The notes beneath the pieces are model-generated. The model was given only the letters and a program-made list of their open reading frames with translations, ran no database searches and was not told where the DNA came from. 40,938 nt of DNA. Source: Halovivax sp. GTDB taxonomy: Archaea > Halobacteriota > Halobacteria > Halobacteriales > Natrialbaceae. Both the position numbers and the translations under genes were made by a program. The stretch covers positions 1-40,938 of the forward strand of contig SKPV01000195.1 in NCBI GenBank assembly GCA_007119345.1, written 5' to 3'. Of this stretch, positions 1 through 8,511 are shown in pieces (within the stretch, counting starts at the first letter, position 1; each line of letters begins with the position of its first letter).

Positions 1-800
1 ACCGCGGCGTCCCCGGCCAGGGAACCGGTGTGGGAGCTAGCGGATCGCTTCCCGACCGCGGATCGACCGCTCTTGCAAACGACGATCGGCGTTTCGGCCA
101 CGGTCTCTCGGGCCTCCTCGAGGAACGCTCTCCCGTCGGAGAACCCCTCGACGTAACAGATGATGGCGTCGGTGTCCGCCGTTCGCCGAAAGTACGGCAA
201 GTACTCGTCGAACGAGAGGTCGGCTTCGTTTCCGACACCGACGTAGTGGCTGAACCCGACCGCCTCCCTGCTGGCTGCCTCGGTGAACAGCGCGATCGCG
301 AGGTTCCCGCTCTGACACAGCAACGCGAGGTCCCCGGCCGGGACGTCCTCGGCGCCCACGAGATTCGCTCCCGCGGGAACGTTGATCATCCCCGACGTGT
401 TCGGCCCGATCAATCGGACGTCGTGCTCCCGGGCGAGCGTGACGATCCGACGCTCGAGCGCCTCGCCGTCGTCGTCCGTCTCCGCGAAGCCGACGGCGAT
501 CACGATCGCCCCGGCGACGTCGACGTCCGCACAGTCCTCGAGCACCGACGGGACGACCGGGCCCGGAACGGCGATCAGCGCCAGGTCGATCGCCTCCGGG
601 ATCGCGCTCACGCTCGGATAGACCTCGAGCCCCCGGATCTCCTCCGCGGACGGATTGACCGGATACAGTCGACCGGCGAATCCGTTCGACTGGAGGGTCT
701 CGATCGCCTGGTGGCCGCGCTTCGTCCGGTCGGTGGAGGCGCCGACGACGGCGATCGTCTCCGGTTCGAGGATGCGGTCGATGGTCGCTCGGTCGGGCAC
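1..800 (-). CDS. ADP-forming acyl-CoA (acetate-CoA) synthetase, N-terminal part; cut by the window edge
   Basis: The reading frame is open to the window edge, so only the first 266 residues are visible. Residues 1-130 form a CoA-binding Rossmann domain (AVVGAST near residue 17) ending in GPNTSG at 132-137. The SHTGS motif at 256-260 carries His257, which matches the phosphohistidine-bearing loop of NDP-forming acyl-CoA synthetases. These cytoplasmic enzymes convert acyl-CoA plus ADP and phosphate to free acid plus ATP, and haloarchaea use them for acetate formation and activation. The start is taken as GTG at 800, two bases after the stop of the upstream hydratase gene, so the two form an operon. 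Which acyl substrate is used cannot be read from this fragment. Confidence 0.88.
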   Translation of the reverse strand, partial: MPDRATIDRILEPETIAVVGASTDRTKRGHQAIETLQSNGFAGRLYPVNPSAEEIRGLEVYPSVSAIPEAIDLALIAVPGPVVPSVLEDCADVDVAGAIVIAVGFAETDDDGEALERRIVTLAREHDVRLIGPNTSGMINVPAGANLVGAEDVPAGDLALLCQSGNLAIALFTEAASREAVGFSHYVGVGNEADLSFDEYLPYFRRTADTDAIICYVEGFSDGRAFLEEARETVAETPIVVCKSGRSAVGKRSASSHTGSLAGDAA

Positions 801-802
801 GG

Positions 803-1624
803 TCACCGCCCCTCGAAGACCGGCTCGCGTTCGTCCGCGAAGGCCTCGACGCCCTCGCGCCAATCGCGACTCTCCATGCACGTGAGGAGGGCTTCGACCT
901 CGGCCGTCATCGCGAGCGAGGGGTCGACCGGCCAGCCGTTCAACAGCTCCTTCACCTGCGCGACGGAAATCGGGGCGTTCTCCGCGATCTCGGTCGCGAG
1001 CCGCACGACCGCCTCGTCCAGTTCGTCCGCGGGGACGACGTCGTCGACCAGACCCAGGTCCGCTGCCGTCTCGGCGTCGACCGTCGCCGCGGTCAACAGC
1101 AATCGCTTCGCCGTCGCTACACCGACTCGCTGTGGGAGCGTGTACGTCACGCCCCCGCCGACGAACGTACCGATGCTCGTCTCCGGGAAGCGGATCTCCG
1201 CGTCGGCAGCCATCACGACGAGATCAGCGCTCAGTGCGAGTTCGGCGCCGGCACCGATCGCGTACCCCTGCACTTTAGCGACCACCGGTTGCTCGTGGAG
1301 CTGGACGCGACGACACGCGTGTTGGGCCGCCCACGCGTAGCGACGCTTTTCCGCGGCCGTCCGGTCCGCCTCGTCGTGATTTTTCATGTCTGCGCCGACA
1401 CAAAACGCGCGGCCCTCGCCCTCGAGGACGACGGCGCGCGCTTCGTCCGCGCTCGCGCTGGCGAGGGCCCCGCAGATTCCCCCGTACAGCTCCGCCGTTA
1501 CCGCGTTGAGACGTTCGGGACGAGTGAGCGTAACGTACGCGAGCTGGTCGTCGAGGCGGTACTCGACTGCGTCGGTCTCGGTCGGTTCGATAGCGCCGAC
1601 TCCGTGGATGTCCGTGTGTACCAT
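803..1624 (-). CDS. Enoyl-CoA hydratase/isomerase family protein
   Basis: This 273-residue protein is a crotonase-fold enzyme. The oxyanion-hole segment FCVGADMK lies near residues 75-81, GYAIGAGAELAL at 120-131 carries Glu128, and PETSIG at 147-152 carries Glu148. The two acidic residues occupy the positions of the catalytic glutamates of enoyl-CoA hydratase, so hydration of a trans-2-enoyl-CoA is the likely reaction. A longer reading with 31 extra residues is possible, but that extension (with isoleucine- and threonine-rich, unconserved sequence) runs into the AT-rich promoter zone; the ATG at 1624 is the family-like start. It lies divergent to the ABC importer and 2 nt upstream of the acyl-CoA synthetase gene. 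Its specific substrate is unknown. Confidence 0.9.
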   Translation of the reverse strand: MVHTDIHGVGAIEPTETDAVEYRLDDQLAYVTLTRPERLNAVTAELYGGICGALASASADEARAVVLEGEGRAFCVGADMKNHDEADRTAAEKRRYAWAAQHACRRVQLHEQPVVAKVQGYAIGAGAELALSADLVVMAADAEIRFPETSIGTFVGGGVTYTLPQRVGVATAKRLLLTAATVDAETAADLGLVDDVVPADELDEAVVRLATEIAENAPISVAQVKELLNGWPVDPSLAMTAEVEALLTCMESRDWREGVEAFADEREPVFEGR

Positions 1625-1749
1625 ATCTTCTCTCGGGATGTCCCCCGGCGGAGTGGAGGTGATCTGTGTGGCTATAATTTCTCCTACTGCACTTAGGTAT
1701 TTCGGACAGATTTGCAAACATAGAGCTGGAATTTGTACTCAGGAGAAGA

Positions 1750-1757
1750 TTTAAATA
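1750..1757 (+). promoter_or_regulatory. TATA element of the ABC importer operon
   Basis: TTTAAATA stands in an AT-rich patch within otherwise GC-rich DNA. An archaeal TATA centred near 1753 predicts transcription from about 1780, giving a roughly 20-nt leader before the ATG at 1801. AGGTG at 1792-1796 is complementary to the 16S rRNA 3' end and is spaced 4 nt from that ATG, which favours the 1801 start over the ATG at 1786. Confidence 0.65.
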
Positions 1758-1800
1758 TTCACTCCCCATACGGTTCAGCGGACCAATGCACAGGTGCAAC

Positions 1801-2865
1801 ATGGTAACACGCCGGAACGCGTTAGCGACGATCGGTGCGGGATCACTCGTCGGCGTCGCTGGCTGTCTCGGCTCGATATGGGGTTCCGGAGGGACCCTTC
1901 AGCACATCGACTTCGGCGGGAACACCCAGGATGCGCAGATGGAGATCATCGACCGGTGGGCCGAAGAATCCGATTACGACGTCGAGGCAACGGCCGGCGG
2001 CGGGACGACCGAGATGATCTCGATGATCAAGCAAAATCCCGGCGAATTCGACACCGTCGCCTTCAACGACACGGGGATCTCTCAGGCGAGACAGGAGGGG
2101 ATTCTGGAGCCGATCGACCTCGGAGAGGTTCCGAACTACGAGGAGAACATTCGGGACCCCGCACGCGAGCTCGAGTTCCTCTTCGAAGACGGCGAGGTGA
2201 TCGGTCTCATCCGCGAGAACGGCGGGACCGGATACGCGTACAACACCGAGCACGTCGACCGAGAGCTGACCTCCTGGCAAGACATCAAGGATCCCGAGTT
2301 CGAAGGGGAGCTCGCGCTGCTAGATCGTGCGATCGACCGGTTCGCTAACTGTGCGGTCGCCATCGACGTCGACATCAACGAGGCGGCCCAGGACGACGAT
2401 CTCTTCGAGGAAGTCGTCGCGGAGGCCGAAGAGCAACACCAGAACACCTTCAGTTACTGGTCCGACGGTGCGACGTCGATACAGTACCTGCAACAGGAGA
2501 ACGCGATGATCTGCGAGGCGTGGGGTGGTCGCGTCCTCGCGCTCCAGGAGGACGGATACGATCACATCGAGTACGTCATGCCCGAAGAAGGGACCATGGC
2601 GTGGACCGACACCCTCTCGATCGTCGAAGGGACCGAGAATCGCGAGGCCGTCCACGACCTGTTGAACTTCATCTACGAGCGAGAGAACCTGATCGATCTG
2701 TCCGATATGATGAACTACACGGTACAGATCAACGACCCTCCCGAGGAGATGCAAGCGCTGCCGGACTTCGCCCCGATCGAAGATCTCACGTTCTCCGACT
2801 GGGACGTCGTGTTGCCGAAACAGGACGAGTGGTCGGAACGATTCCAGGAAGTCAAACAGGGCTAA
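1801..2865 (+). CDS. Pot-type ABC importer, substrate-binding lipoprotein
   Basis: This 354-residue protein starts with a twin-arginine type signal (TRRNALATIG) and a lipobox VAGC ending at Cys22, so it is probably exported by Tat and lipid-anchored outside the cell. The rest is a periplasmic-binding-protein fold resembling the PotD/PotF spermidine/putrescine and iron(III) binders, with segments such as GGTGYAYN and YLQQENAMICEAWGG. The gene leads an SBP-ATPase-permease-permease cluster, the standard order for this importer family. An upstream ATG at 1786 would add five residues before the signal peptide; the ribosome binding site AGGTG favours 1801. The substrate is not determinable; the divergent acyl-CoA genes might hint at an organic acid or amine, but this is a guess. 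Confidence 0.88.
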   Translation: MVTRRNALATIGAGSLVGVAGCLGSIWGSGGTLQHIDFGGNTQDAQMEIIDRWAEESDYDVEATAGGGTTEMISMIKQNPGEFDTVAFNDTGISQARQEGILEPIDLGEVPNYEENIRDPARELEFLFEDGEVIGLIRENGGTGYAYNTEHVDRELTSWQDIKDPEFEGELALLDRAIDRFANCAVAIDVDINEAAQDDDLFEEVVAEAEEQHQNTFSYWSDGATSIQYLQQENAMICEAWGGRVLALQEDGYDHIEYVMPEEGTMAWTDTLSIVEGTENREAVHDLLNFIYERENLIDLSDMMNYTVQINDPPEEMQALPDFAPIEDLTFSDWDVVLPKQDEWSERFQEVKQG

Positions 2866-2891
2866 CTCCACCCTGATCTTTCAACTCAACG

Positions 2892-3986
2892 ATGCTCGAG
2901 GTCAACGGCCTTACAAAATACTACGGAGAACTGCTCGCCGTCGACGACGTCAGCTTTCGGATCGACGAAGGCGACTTCGTCACGCTGCTGGGCCCGTCGG
3001 GGTGTGGAAAGACCACGCTGTTGCACATGATCGCCGGGCTGCGAGAGCCCACCGAGGGGACGGTCGAACTTCGCGGCGAGGACGTCACCGAACTCCCGCC
3101 CGAGGACCGAAACATCGGGATGGCGTTCCAGTCCACGGCGCTATTCCCGCACATGACCGTCCGGGAGAACATCGGCTACGGGCTTCGAATGCACGGCTAC
3201 GACGCCGAGGAGCGCGAATCCCGCGTGCAAGAGTTTCTCGAACTCGTCGACCTTCCGGACCACGGCGACCACCACCCGGACGAACTCTCCGGCGGTCAAC
3301 AACAGCGCGTCTCGCTGGCACGGGCGCTCGCCTACGAGCCGGACATCCTGTTACTCGACGAGCCATTGACCGGACTCGATCGCGTCCTCCGCGAGGAGAT
3401 GCGCGAGTGGTTGATGACGCTCCAGCGTGAGGTCGGGGTCACCTCCCTCTACGTAACGCACGACCAGGAGGACGCGCTGTCGATGTCCGACAGGGTGGTC
3501 GTTCTCGACGAGGGACGGACCCAACAGGCGGCTCACCCGCAGACCATCTACGAGCGCCCGGCCAACGAGTTCGTCGCGCAGTTCGTCGGAAAGTCGACAC
3601 AGTTTTCCGGATCGGTGGCGCGCACCGAGCCACGCCCGGTCGTCGAGACCGGCGCGGTCGACGTCGCCATCACGGGCGAACACGAATCCGGCGAGGCGGT
3701 CTCGCTCTACGTCCGCCCGGAGGACATCACGGTCGAATCCGCCGCGGCGACCGCGGACGGCGGCGTGCAGGTGACCGGAGACGCGGAACCCGCGACACCG
3801 TCCGTGCCGGAGAACGCCTTCTCCGGAACCGTCGAGAAGATCGCCAACCTCGGCAACCGGACCGAGGTAACGGTCGCCCTCGAATCCGGAGAGATCGCCC
3901 TGGCGAACACCGACCGATTCCCGGACTTCGAGACGGGTGACGTGGTGACCGTCGCGTTCGAACCCGAGTCGGTGGTCGTCGTATGA
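2892..3986 (+). CDS. Pot-type ABC importer, ATP-binding subunit
   Basis: The 364-residue ATPase has Walker A GPSGCGKTT at 34-42, the Q-loop FQSTALFPHMTV around 79-90, the signature LSGGQQQ at 132-138, Walker B DILLLDEP at 151-158 and the switch histidine His190. The region after about residue 230 is a TOBE-like regulatory domain ending in a beta-rich segment, as in PotA and FbpC. It energises uptake by the two permeases encoded next. It starts 26 nt after the binding-protein gene, and its last four bases overlap the permease start (ATGA), which indicates one transcript and translational coupling. Confidence 0.92.
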   Translation: MLEVNGLTKYYGELLAVDDVSFRIDEGDFVTLLGPSGCGKTTLLHMIAGLREPTEGTVELRGEDVTELPPEDRNIGMAFQSTALFPHMTVRENIGYGLRMHGYDAEERESRVQEFLELVDLPDHGDHHPDELSGGQQQRVSLARALAYEPDILLLDEPLTGLDRVLREEMREWLMTLQREVGVTSLYVTHDQEDALSMSDRVVVLDEGRTQQAAHPQTIYERPANEFVAQFVGKSTQFSGSVARTEPRPVVETGAVDVAITGEHESGEAVSLYVRPEDITVESAAATADGGVQVTGDAEPATPSVPENAFSGTVEKIANLGNRTEVTVALESGEIALANTDRFPDFETGDVVTVAFEPESVVVV

Positions 3987-4831
3987 GCGTCGTCGTCGAG
4001 CGCAGCCCCGTCCCGAGCTGGATAACCGAACGGGTGACGAATCGCCACCTCGCGGCCTTCGGCGTCGGCTGGGTGGCGTTCTTCTTCGTCGTCCCGATCC
4101 TGTTTCTCGTCGTCGAGAGCTTGAACTTCGGCGACGGGGGGCTCTTCGACGCGTACCGCCGGGCGACCCGCGGCGTTTACGTCGACGCCTTCGTTCGATC
4201 GTTCGTGTACGGCATCGTGACGACCGTTCTCACGCTCGTCCTGGCCTACGTCCTCTCGTACTACCTCGTCTTCTCGAGCAAGCGCGTTCGCCTCCTGATG
4301 ACGCTCGTCATCGTCCCGCTGTGGATCGCGTACATCATCCGGTACTTCGGACTGTTGTTGTTCTTCTCGCCGACGGGGCCGATCACTCACCTGCTCGACG
4401 TTCGAATCGGGTTGTTGTTCACGTCGACGGCGGTGGTGATCGGTTTGACAAATGCGTTCCTTCCGTTCGCCGTGTTACCGATCTACAACTCGCTGAACGC
4501 GATCCACCACGAGACGATCGACGCCTCCCGTACCCTCGGGGCGAGCCAGTACCGGACCATTTACTCGGTCGTGTTGCCGCTGAGCCTCCCCGGAATCGTC
4601 GCCGCGGGCGTGATCGTGTTCATCCTCGCGACGGGTTCGTTCCTGGCTCCCGCCGTCCTCGGCGGGCCCGGACAGACGATGATCGCCAACGAGATCGCTC
4701 GTTCGTTCCTCGATGCGTTCAACATTCAGCTGGCCTCGGCGTTGGCGGTGATCTACACCGTGTTGCTGATCGGCTTCATCGCCGCGTTCAACTCGCTGTT
4801 CAACCTTCAGGAGGCACTGGGTAAGCTATGA
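3983..4831 (+). CDS. Pot-type ABC importer, permease subunit 1 (PotB-like)
   Basis: This 282-residue integral membrane protein has about six hydrophobic helices, the first near residues 28-50 (WVAFFFVVPILFLVV). The EAA-type loop that docks onto the ATPase is visible as IDASRTLGASQYRTIYSVVLPLS, and is followed by the usual SLPGIVAAGV helix. It is the first of two permeases and forms the translocation pore together with the next gene product. It overlaps its neighbours on both sides by ATGA, consistent with coupled translation. Family assignment is secure from the loop and gene order; the substrate is not. Confidence 0.9.
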   Translation: MSVVVERSPVPSWITERVTNRHLAAFGVGWVAFFFVVPILFLVVESLNFGDGGLFDAYRRATRGVYVDAFVRSFVYGIVTTVLTLVLAYVLSYYLVFSSKRVRLLMTLVIVPLWIAYIIRYFGLLLFFSPTGPITHLLDVRIGLLFTSTAVVIGLTNAFLPFAVLPIYNSLNAIHHETIDASRTLGASQYRTIYSVVLPLSLPGIVAAGVIVFILATGSFLAPAVLGGPGQTMIANEIARSFLDAFNIQLASALAVIYTVLLIGFIAAFNSLFNLQEALGKL

Positions 4832-5625
4832 GCGCTACCGGAACCTTCCGCGCCACGGGGTTGCTCCGACGGGGTAGCTTCCTTCTCGTGATCCTGGCGA
4901 TCTACGTCTTCCTGCTCGTCCCGGTCGCGATCGTCATGATCACCTCCTTTACGGAACGATCGTTTCCGGCCATTCCGTACGACGGCATCAGTCTTCGCTG
5001 GTACGTCGAGCTGATGAGCGATAGCCGGTTACTCGGCGCGCTGGTGACCAGCCTCATCGTCGCGACCGGCGCCTCGATCCTGTCCGTCGCGTTCGGGACG
5101 GCCGCGGCGGTCGGCTTCGTTAGGGCCGAGTTCCCGTACAAGGAACAGATTTCGACGATCATGCTGTTACCGATGATCATCTCTCCGGTGATCACCGGTA
5201 TCGCCATGATCCGATTCTTCGGGCTGGTCGACATCTCCAGCGGGTACCCCGCACTCGTCGTCGGCCACTCGATCATCACGATCCCGTACGTCTTCCTGCT
5301 GGTACGCTCGGAGCTGCTGACCTTCGACGAGGACCTCGAGCAGGCTTCGCGCGTCCTCGGGGCCGATCCGACCGTGACGTTTACGAACGTGACCGCGCCG
5401 CTGATCGCTCCGGCGCTGCTGGCCGGGTATTTCGTCGCGTTCGTCGTCTCCTTCGGCGAGTTCACGGCGACGCAGTTCCTCATCGCCCCCGGCACGAGCA
5501 CCGTGCCGGTGGAGATCTACACGATGATGACGACCGGCCTCTCGCCGACGATCAACGCGCTCTCGACCGTGCTGGTGGTCATCATGATCGTCGGTGCGCT
5601 GCTCAGTCGGTACCTCGCCCGGTAA
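4828..5625 (+). CDS. Pot-type ABC importer, permease subunit 2 (PotC-like)
   Basis: A 265-residue permease with about six membrane helices, the first near residues 17-38. The cytoplasmic EAA loop reads EDLEQASRVLGADPTVTFTN and is followed by VTAPLIAPALLAG, as in PotC-type subunits. It pairs with the preceding permease to form the channel. The ATG at 4828 overlaps the upstream stop by ATGA. It is the last gene of the operon: a perfect hairpin follows within 4 nt of the stop codon and the next gene lies 300 nt away. Confidence 0.9.
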   Translation: MSATGTFRATGLLRRGSFLLVILAIYVFLLVPVAIVMITSFTERSFPAIPYDGISLRWYVELMSDSRLLGALVTSLIVATGASILSVAFGTAAAVGFVRAEFPYKEQISTIMLLPMIISPVITGIAMIRFFGLVDISSGYPALVVGHSIITIPYVFLLVRSELLTFDEDLEQASRVLGADPTVTFTNVTAPLIAPALLAGYFVAFVVSFGEFTATQFLIAPGTSTVPVEIYTMMTTGLSPTINALSTVLVVIMIVGALLSRYLAR

Positions 5626-5628
5626 CGG

Positions 5629-5649
5629 CGCCTCGATCGTCTCGAGGCG
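5629..5649 (+). terminator. Hairpin after the importer operon
   Basis: CGCCTCGA at 5629-5636 and TCGAGGCG at 5642-5649 form a perfect 8-bp stem with a 5-nt loop, four bases after the last stop codon. No T-tract follows, so this may protect or process the mRNA 3' end rather than terminate transcription by itself. Confidence 0.4.
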
Positions 5650-5929
5650 GCGTCGCCGCCGTTCGACGGGAACGACATCCTGAGGGGCGACCGCCTCCTT
5701 CGATGCTCCGCGAACCCGGCGTCGCGTCGAGGCGGGACTGGGTGGAAACCGACTCCGAGCCACGGATTCGGCCGATTCGTCGTTCCGATGACGCCGTTCG
5801 CGACGGTCCCCTCCGAGGCGATCCTCCGGCCAGCCCGGCGAACTGGCACGGACGCTCGCGGGCCCGAGTGACAACGTCGTCCACCCCAGATTAACGAACC
5901 AGGCCGACGTAGCGACGTCGCGAGACGAC
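5650..5929. other. Intergenic stretch without a recognised gene
   Basis: This region lies between the importer operon and the methyltransferase. The open frames in it have arginine-rich, low-complexity translations typical of non-coding GC-rich DNA. GATTAA near 5889-5894 is a possible TATA element for the methyltransferase. The methyltransferase frame stays open upstream but offers no convincing start. Confidence 0.5.
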
Positions 5930-6484
5930 GTGACCGAGGACGAGAAACGCCGGTGGGAAGCGCGCGCCGAGCGCGACGGCTTCGACCCGTCCGCGGGGCC
6001 CGCCGACCTCGTCCGGGAGTCGGCGGCCGACCTCCCGTCGGGTCGCGCGCTCGACGTCGCCACGGGCGAGGGACGAAACGCGATCTTCCTCGCCGAGCGG
6101 GGCTTCACGGTCGACGCCGTCGACATCTCCCGGACGATGCTCGACCGAGCGCGCGGACGTGCCGCCGAGCGATCCGCGTCGGTCAACTGGATCCTGGCCG
6201 ACGTCGACGACTACTGCTTCTCCGCGGCGGCGTACGACGTCGTGACGATCAGTTACTTCGACGCCCGTGACCGCCTCGACGCGGTCAAACGAGCGCTCGC
6301 ACCGGGCGGCGTCCTCTGCTACGAACACCACCTCACGACCGACTCGGACGACGTCGCGGATCCGAGCGCCCGCTACCGATTCGAACCCGGCGAACTTCGG
6401 GAAGCCTGTTCGGACCTGACGATCGACCGCTACGAGGAGGATCGAGACGCGAAGCTGGTTCGGATGGTGGCGCGCAACGAATAG
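5930..6484 (+). CDS. Class I SAM-dependent methyltransferase
   Basis: The 184-residue protein has a clear SAM-binding motif I, LDVATGEGRN at 41-50, and the acidic end of strand beta-2, VDAVDIS, near 62-67. Motif YDVVTISYF follows at the place of the fourth strand. This layout and the short length resemble the TehB/UbiE-like small methyltransferases found next to many haloarchaeal genes. The start is GTG at 5930; the frame is open further upstream but no ATG is available. The target molecule is unknown. Its plus-strand neighbour is the importer, 300 nt away, and it converges with mutA, whose stop lies 31 nt downstream. Confidence 0.8.
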   Translation: MTEDEKRRWEARAERDGFDPSAGPADLVRESAADLPSGRALDVATGEGRNAIFLAERGFTVDAVDISRTMLDRARGRAAERSASVNWILADVDDYCFSAAAYDVVTISYFDARDRLDAVKRALAPGGVLCYEHHLTTDSDDVADPSARYRFEPGELREACSDLTIDRYEEDRDAKLVRMVARNE

Positions 6485-6515
6485 CGGTCCGGATCCCGGT
6501 CGGGACGGGACGGAC

Positions 6516-8219
6516 TCAGGCCAGCCCGATCTGTTCGGTGTACGACCCGTACTGCTCCTCGAAGACCTCCATGATCTCGCCCATCGTCGCGTAGGCCTTG
6601 ACGGCGTCGACGATGTAGGGGATGGTGTTCTCGTCGCGCTCGGTCGCCTCGGCGAGCGCCTCGAGAGCGTCCTCGACGGCGGCTTCGTCGCGCTCGGCTT
6701 TGGTCTCTGCGAGTCGGTTGAGCTGGCGTTCCTTGGTCGCCTCTTCGTCGATGTGGAGGATGTCGGGGCTGGTGTCCTCTTCGAGCGTGTACTTGTTGAC
6801 GCCGACGACGACCTCCTCCTCGCGCTCGACGCGCTCCTGGTACTCGTAGGAGGCCTCCTGGATCTCCCGGAGGAAGAAGCCGTCGTCGATCCCCTGCAGG
6901 ATGCCGTCGCGTACGGAGCCGTCGCCCATCTCGCGGATTTCGTCGATGTACGCCATCGTCTTTCGCTCGACCTCGTCGGTGAGCGCTTCGACGGCAAAGG
7001 ATCCCCCGAGCGGGTCGATGATGTCCGCGGTGCCGGACTCGTCCGCGATGATCTGCTGGGTGCGCAAGGCGACGCGGACGGCTTCCTCGCCCGGCAGCGC
7101 CAGCGCCTCGTCGAAGCTGTTCGTGTGCAGCGACTGGGTCCCACCCATCACGCTCGCCAGCGCCTGGATCGTCACCCGGACGACGTTGTTCAGCGGCTGC
7201 TGGGCGGTCAGGCTCTGGCCGGCGGTCTGGGTGTGGAACTTCAACCGCTTGGATTCTGCCTTCTCGGCGTCGTACCACTCGTCCATGACGCGGGCGTAGA
7301 TCCGACGGGCGGCGCGGAACTTCGCGACCTCCTCGAAGAAGGAGTTGTGGCAATTGAAGAAAAAGGACAGACGCGGCGCGAACTCGTCGACGTCGAGCCC
7401 GCGATCGATGGCGTCTTCGACGTAGCCGAAGCCGTCGGCGAGCGTGAACGCGAGTTCCTGGACGGCCGTCGAGCCGGCCTCGCGGATGTGGTACCCCGAG
7501 ACCGAGATCGGGTGGAATTTGGGGGTCTCTTCGCTGGAGAACTCGACGACGTCGGTGACGAGTTTCAGCGACGGATCCGGCGGGATCACCCACTCTTTCT
7601 GCGCGATAAACTCCTTGAACATGTCGTTCTGAAGGGTCCCGCGGATCTCCTCGCGCGGAACGCCCTGCTGGTCGGCCAGCGCGACGTACATCGCGTAGAT
7701 CACCGGCGCGGAGGGGTTGATCGTGAAACTGGTCGAGATCTCGGAGAGGTCGATGCCGTCGAAGAGGATCTCCATGTCCCGGAGCGTGTCGACGGCGACG
7801 CCCTCTTTGCCGACCTCGCCCTCGCTCATCCGGTGGTCGGAGTCTAAGCCCATCAGCGACGGCATGTCGAACGCCGTCGAGAGCCCGGTCTGGCCCTGCT
7901 CGATCAGGTAGTGAAAGCGCTCGTTGGTCTCCTCGGCGGTGCCGAAGCCGGCGAACTGGCGCATCGTCCAGGTCCGCCCGCGGTACATCGTCGGGTACGG
8001 CCCGCGGGTGTAGGGCTCCTCCCCCGGGAAGCCGAGGTCACCCTCGTAGTCGAGGTCGGCGACGTCGTCCGGGGTGTAGAGCCGGTCGACCTCGAGGTTC
8101 GAGACGGTCGCGAACCGATCGGCGCGCTCACTGTGGCGCTCCAGCACCGGCTCCAGCGTCTCCGCCTCCCACCGGGACTCGGCCTCGCGGATCTCCGAGA
8201 GGTCCTCCTCGTCGTACAT
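6516..8219 (-). CDS. Methylmalonyl-CoA mutase, large (substrate-binding) subunit
   Basis: This 567-residue protein is the TIM-barrel, substrate-binding part of an acyl-CoA mutase. Conserved blocks include RTWTMRQFAGFGTAEETN, TGLSTAFDMPSLMG, SVSGYHIREAG and MGGTQSLHTNSFDEAL. There is no C-terminal cobalamin-binding domain, as expected for the split haloarchaeal enzyme in which a separate small subunit binds B12; that subunit is not in this window. The reaction interconverts (R)-methylmalonyl-CoA and succinyl-CoA in propionate and odd-chain acyl-CoA metabolism. A frame 91 residues longer is open, but it is arginine- and proline-rich and runs across intergenic repeats; the ATG at 8219, with a weak TATA (CCTTACG) about 27 nt before it, is preferred. 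Confidence 0.93.
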   Translation of the reverse strand: MYDEEDLSEIREAESRWEAETLEPVLERHSERADRFATVSNLEVDRLYTPDDVADLDYEGDLGFPGEEPYTRGPYPTMYRGRTWTMRQFAGFGTAEETNERFHYLIEQGQTGLSTAFDMPSLMGLDSDHRMSEGEVGKEGVAVDTLRDMEILFDGIDLSEISTSFTINPSAPVIYAMYVALADQQGVPREEIRGTLQNDMFKEFIAQKEWVIPPDPSLKLVTDVVEFSSEETPKFHPISVSGYHIREAGSTAVQELAFTLADGFGYVEDAIDRGLDVDEFAPRLSFFFNCHNSFFEEVAKFRAARRIYARVMDEWYDAEKAESKRLKFHTQTAGQSLTAQQPLNNVVRVTIQALASVMGGTQSLHTNSFDEALALPGEEAVRVALRTQQIIADESGTADIIDPLGGSFAVEALTDEVERKTMAYIDEIREMGDGSVRDGILQGIDDGFFLREIQEASYEYQERVEREEEVVVGVNKYTLEEDTSPDILHIDEEATKERQLNRLAETKAERDEAAVEDALEALAEATERDENTIPYIVDAVKAYATMGEIMEVFEEQYGSYTEQIGLA

Positions 8220-8330
8220 GCTGGAAATTTTTGCCGACCGGCAACGTAAGGATTCCGGGACCGGCGAGATCGGTCCGCGACCCGCGCGGCGGCGCGACCG
8301 GGTGGCGCGTGCGAGGCGTGTCGCCGGCCG

Positions 8331-8424
8331 AAACGGGTCGATAGGCGGACGAGGGACGTCTAAACGGTGCGATAGGCGGACGAGCGACATCCGAAACCGT
8401 GCGATAGGCGGACGACTCTGAGAG
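8331..8424. repeat. Three tandem copies of a 31-32-nt unit upstream of mutA
   Basis: Copies run 8331-8361, 8362-8393 and 8394-8424. Each contains CGATAGGCGGACGA preceded by AAACSGTG-like sequence. The array fills the gap between the SDR stop (8512) and the mutA start (8219). No ORF of plausible composition spans it. Confidence 0.8.
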
Positions 8425-8511
8425 GCGGCGGGGACCGGACGAGGTCCGGAACCGGCCGGCGGGAGCGGCGACGCGCCGCGAGGACGCGCCACCGAATCCG
8501 CCCGCTGGCGG

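Noticed and set aside
1625..1717. N-terminal extension of the enoyl-CoA hydratase
   Set aside because: It covers the promoter region, and family members start near the ATG at 1624.
5703..5894. A 63-codon plus-strand gene between the importer and the methyltransferase
   Set aside because: Arg/Pro-rich composition and no start signals.
8220..8492. N-terminal extension of methylmalonyl-CoA mutase
   Set aside because: The 91 extra codons read through tandem repeats and are Arg/Pro-rich; the family start is at 8219.
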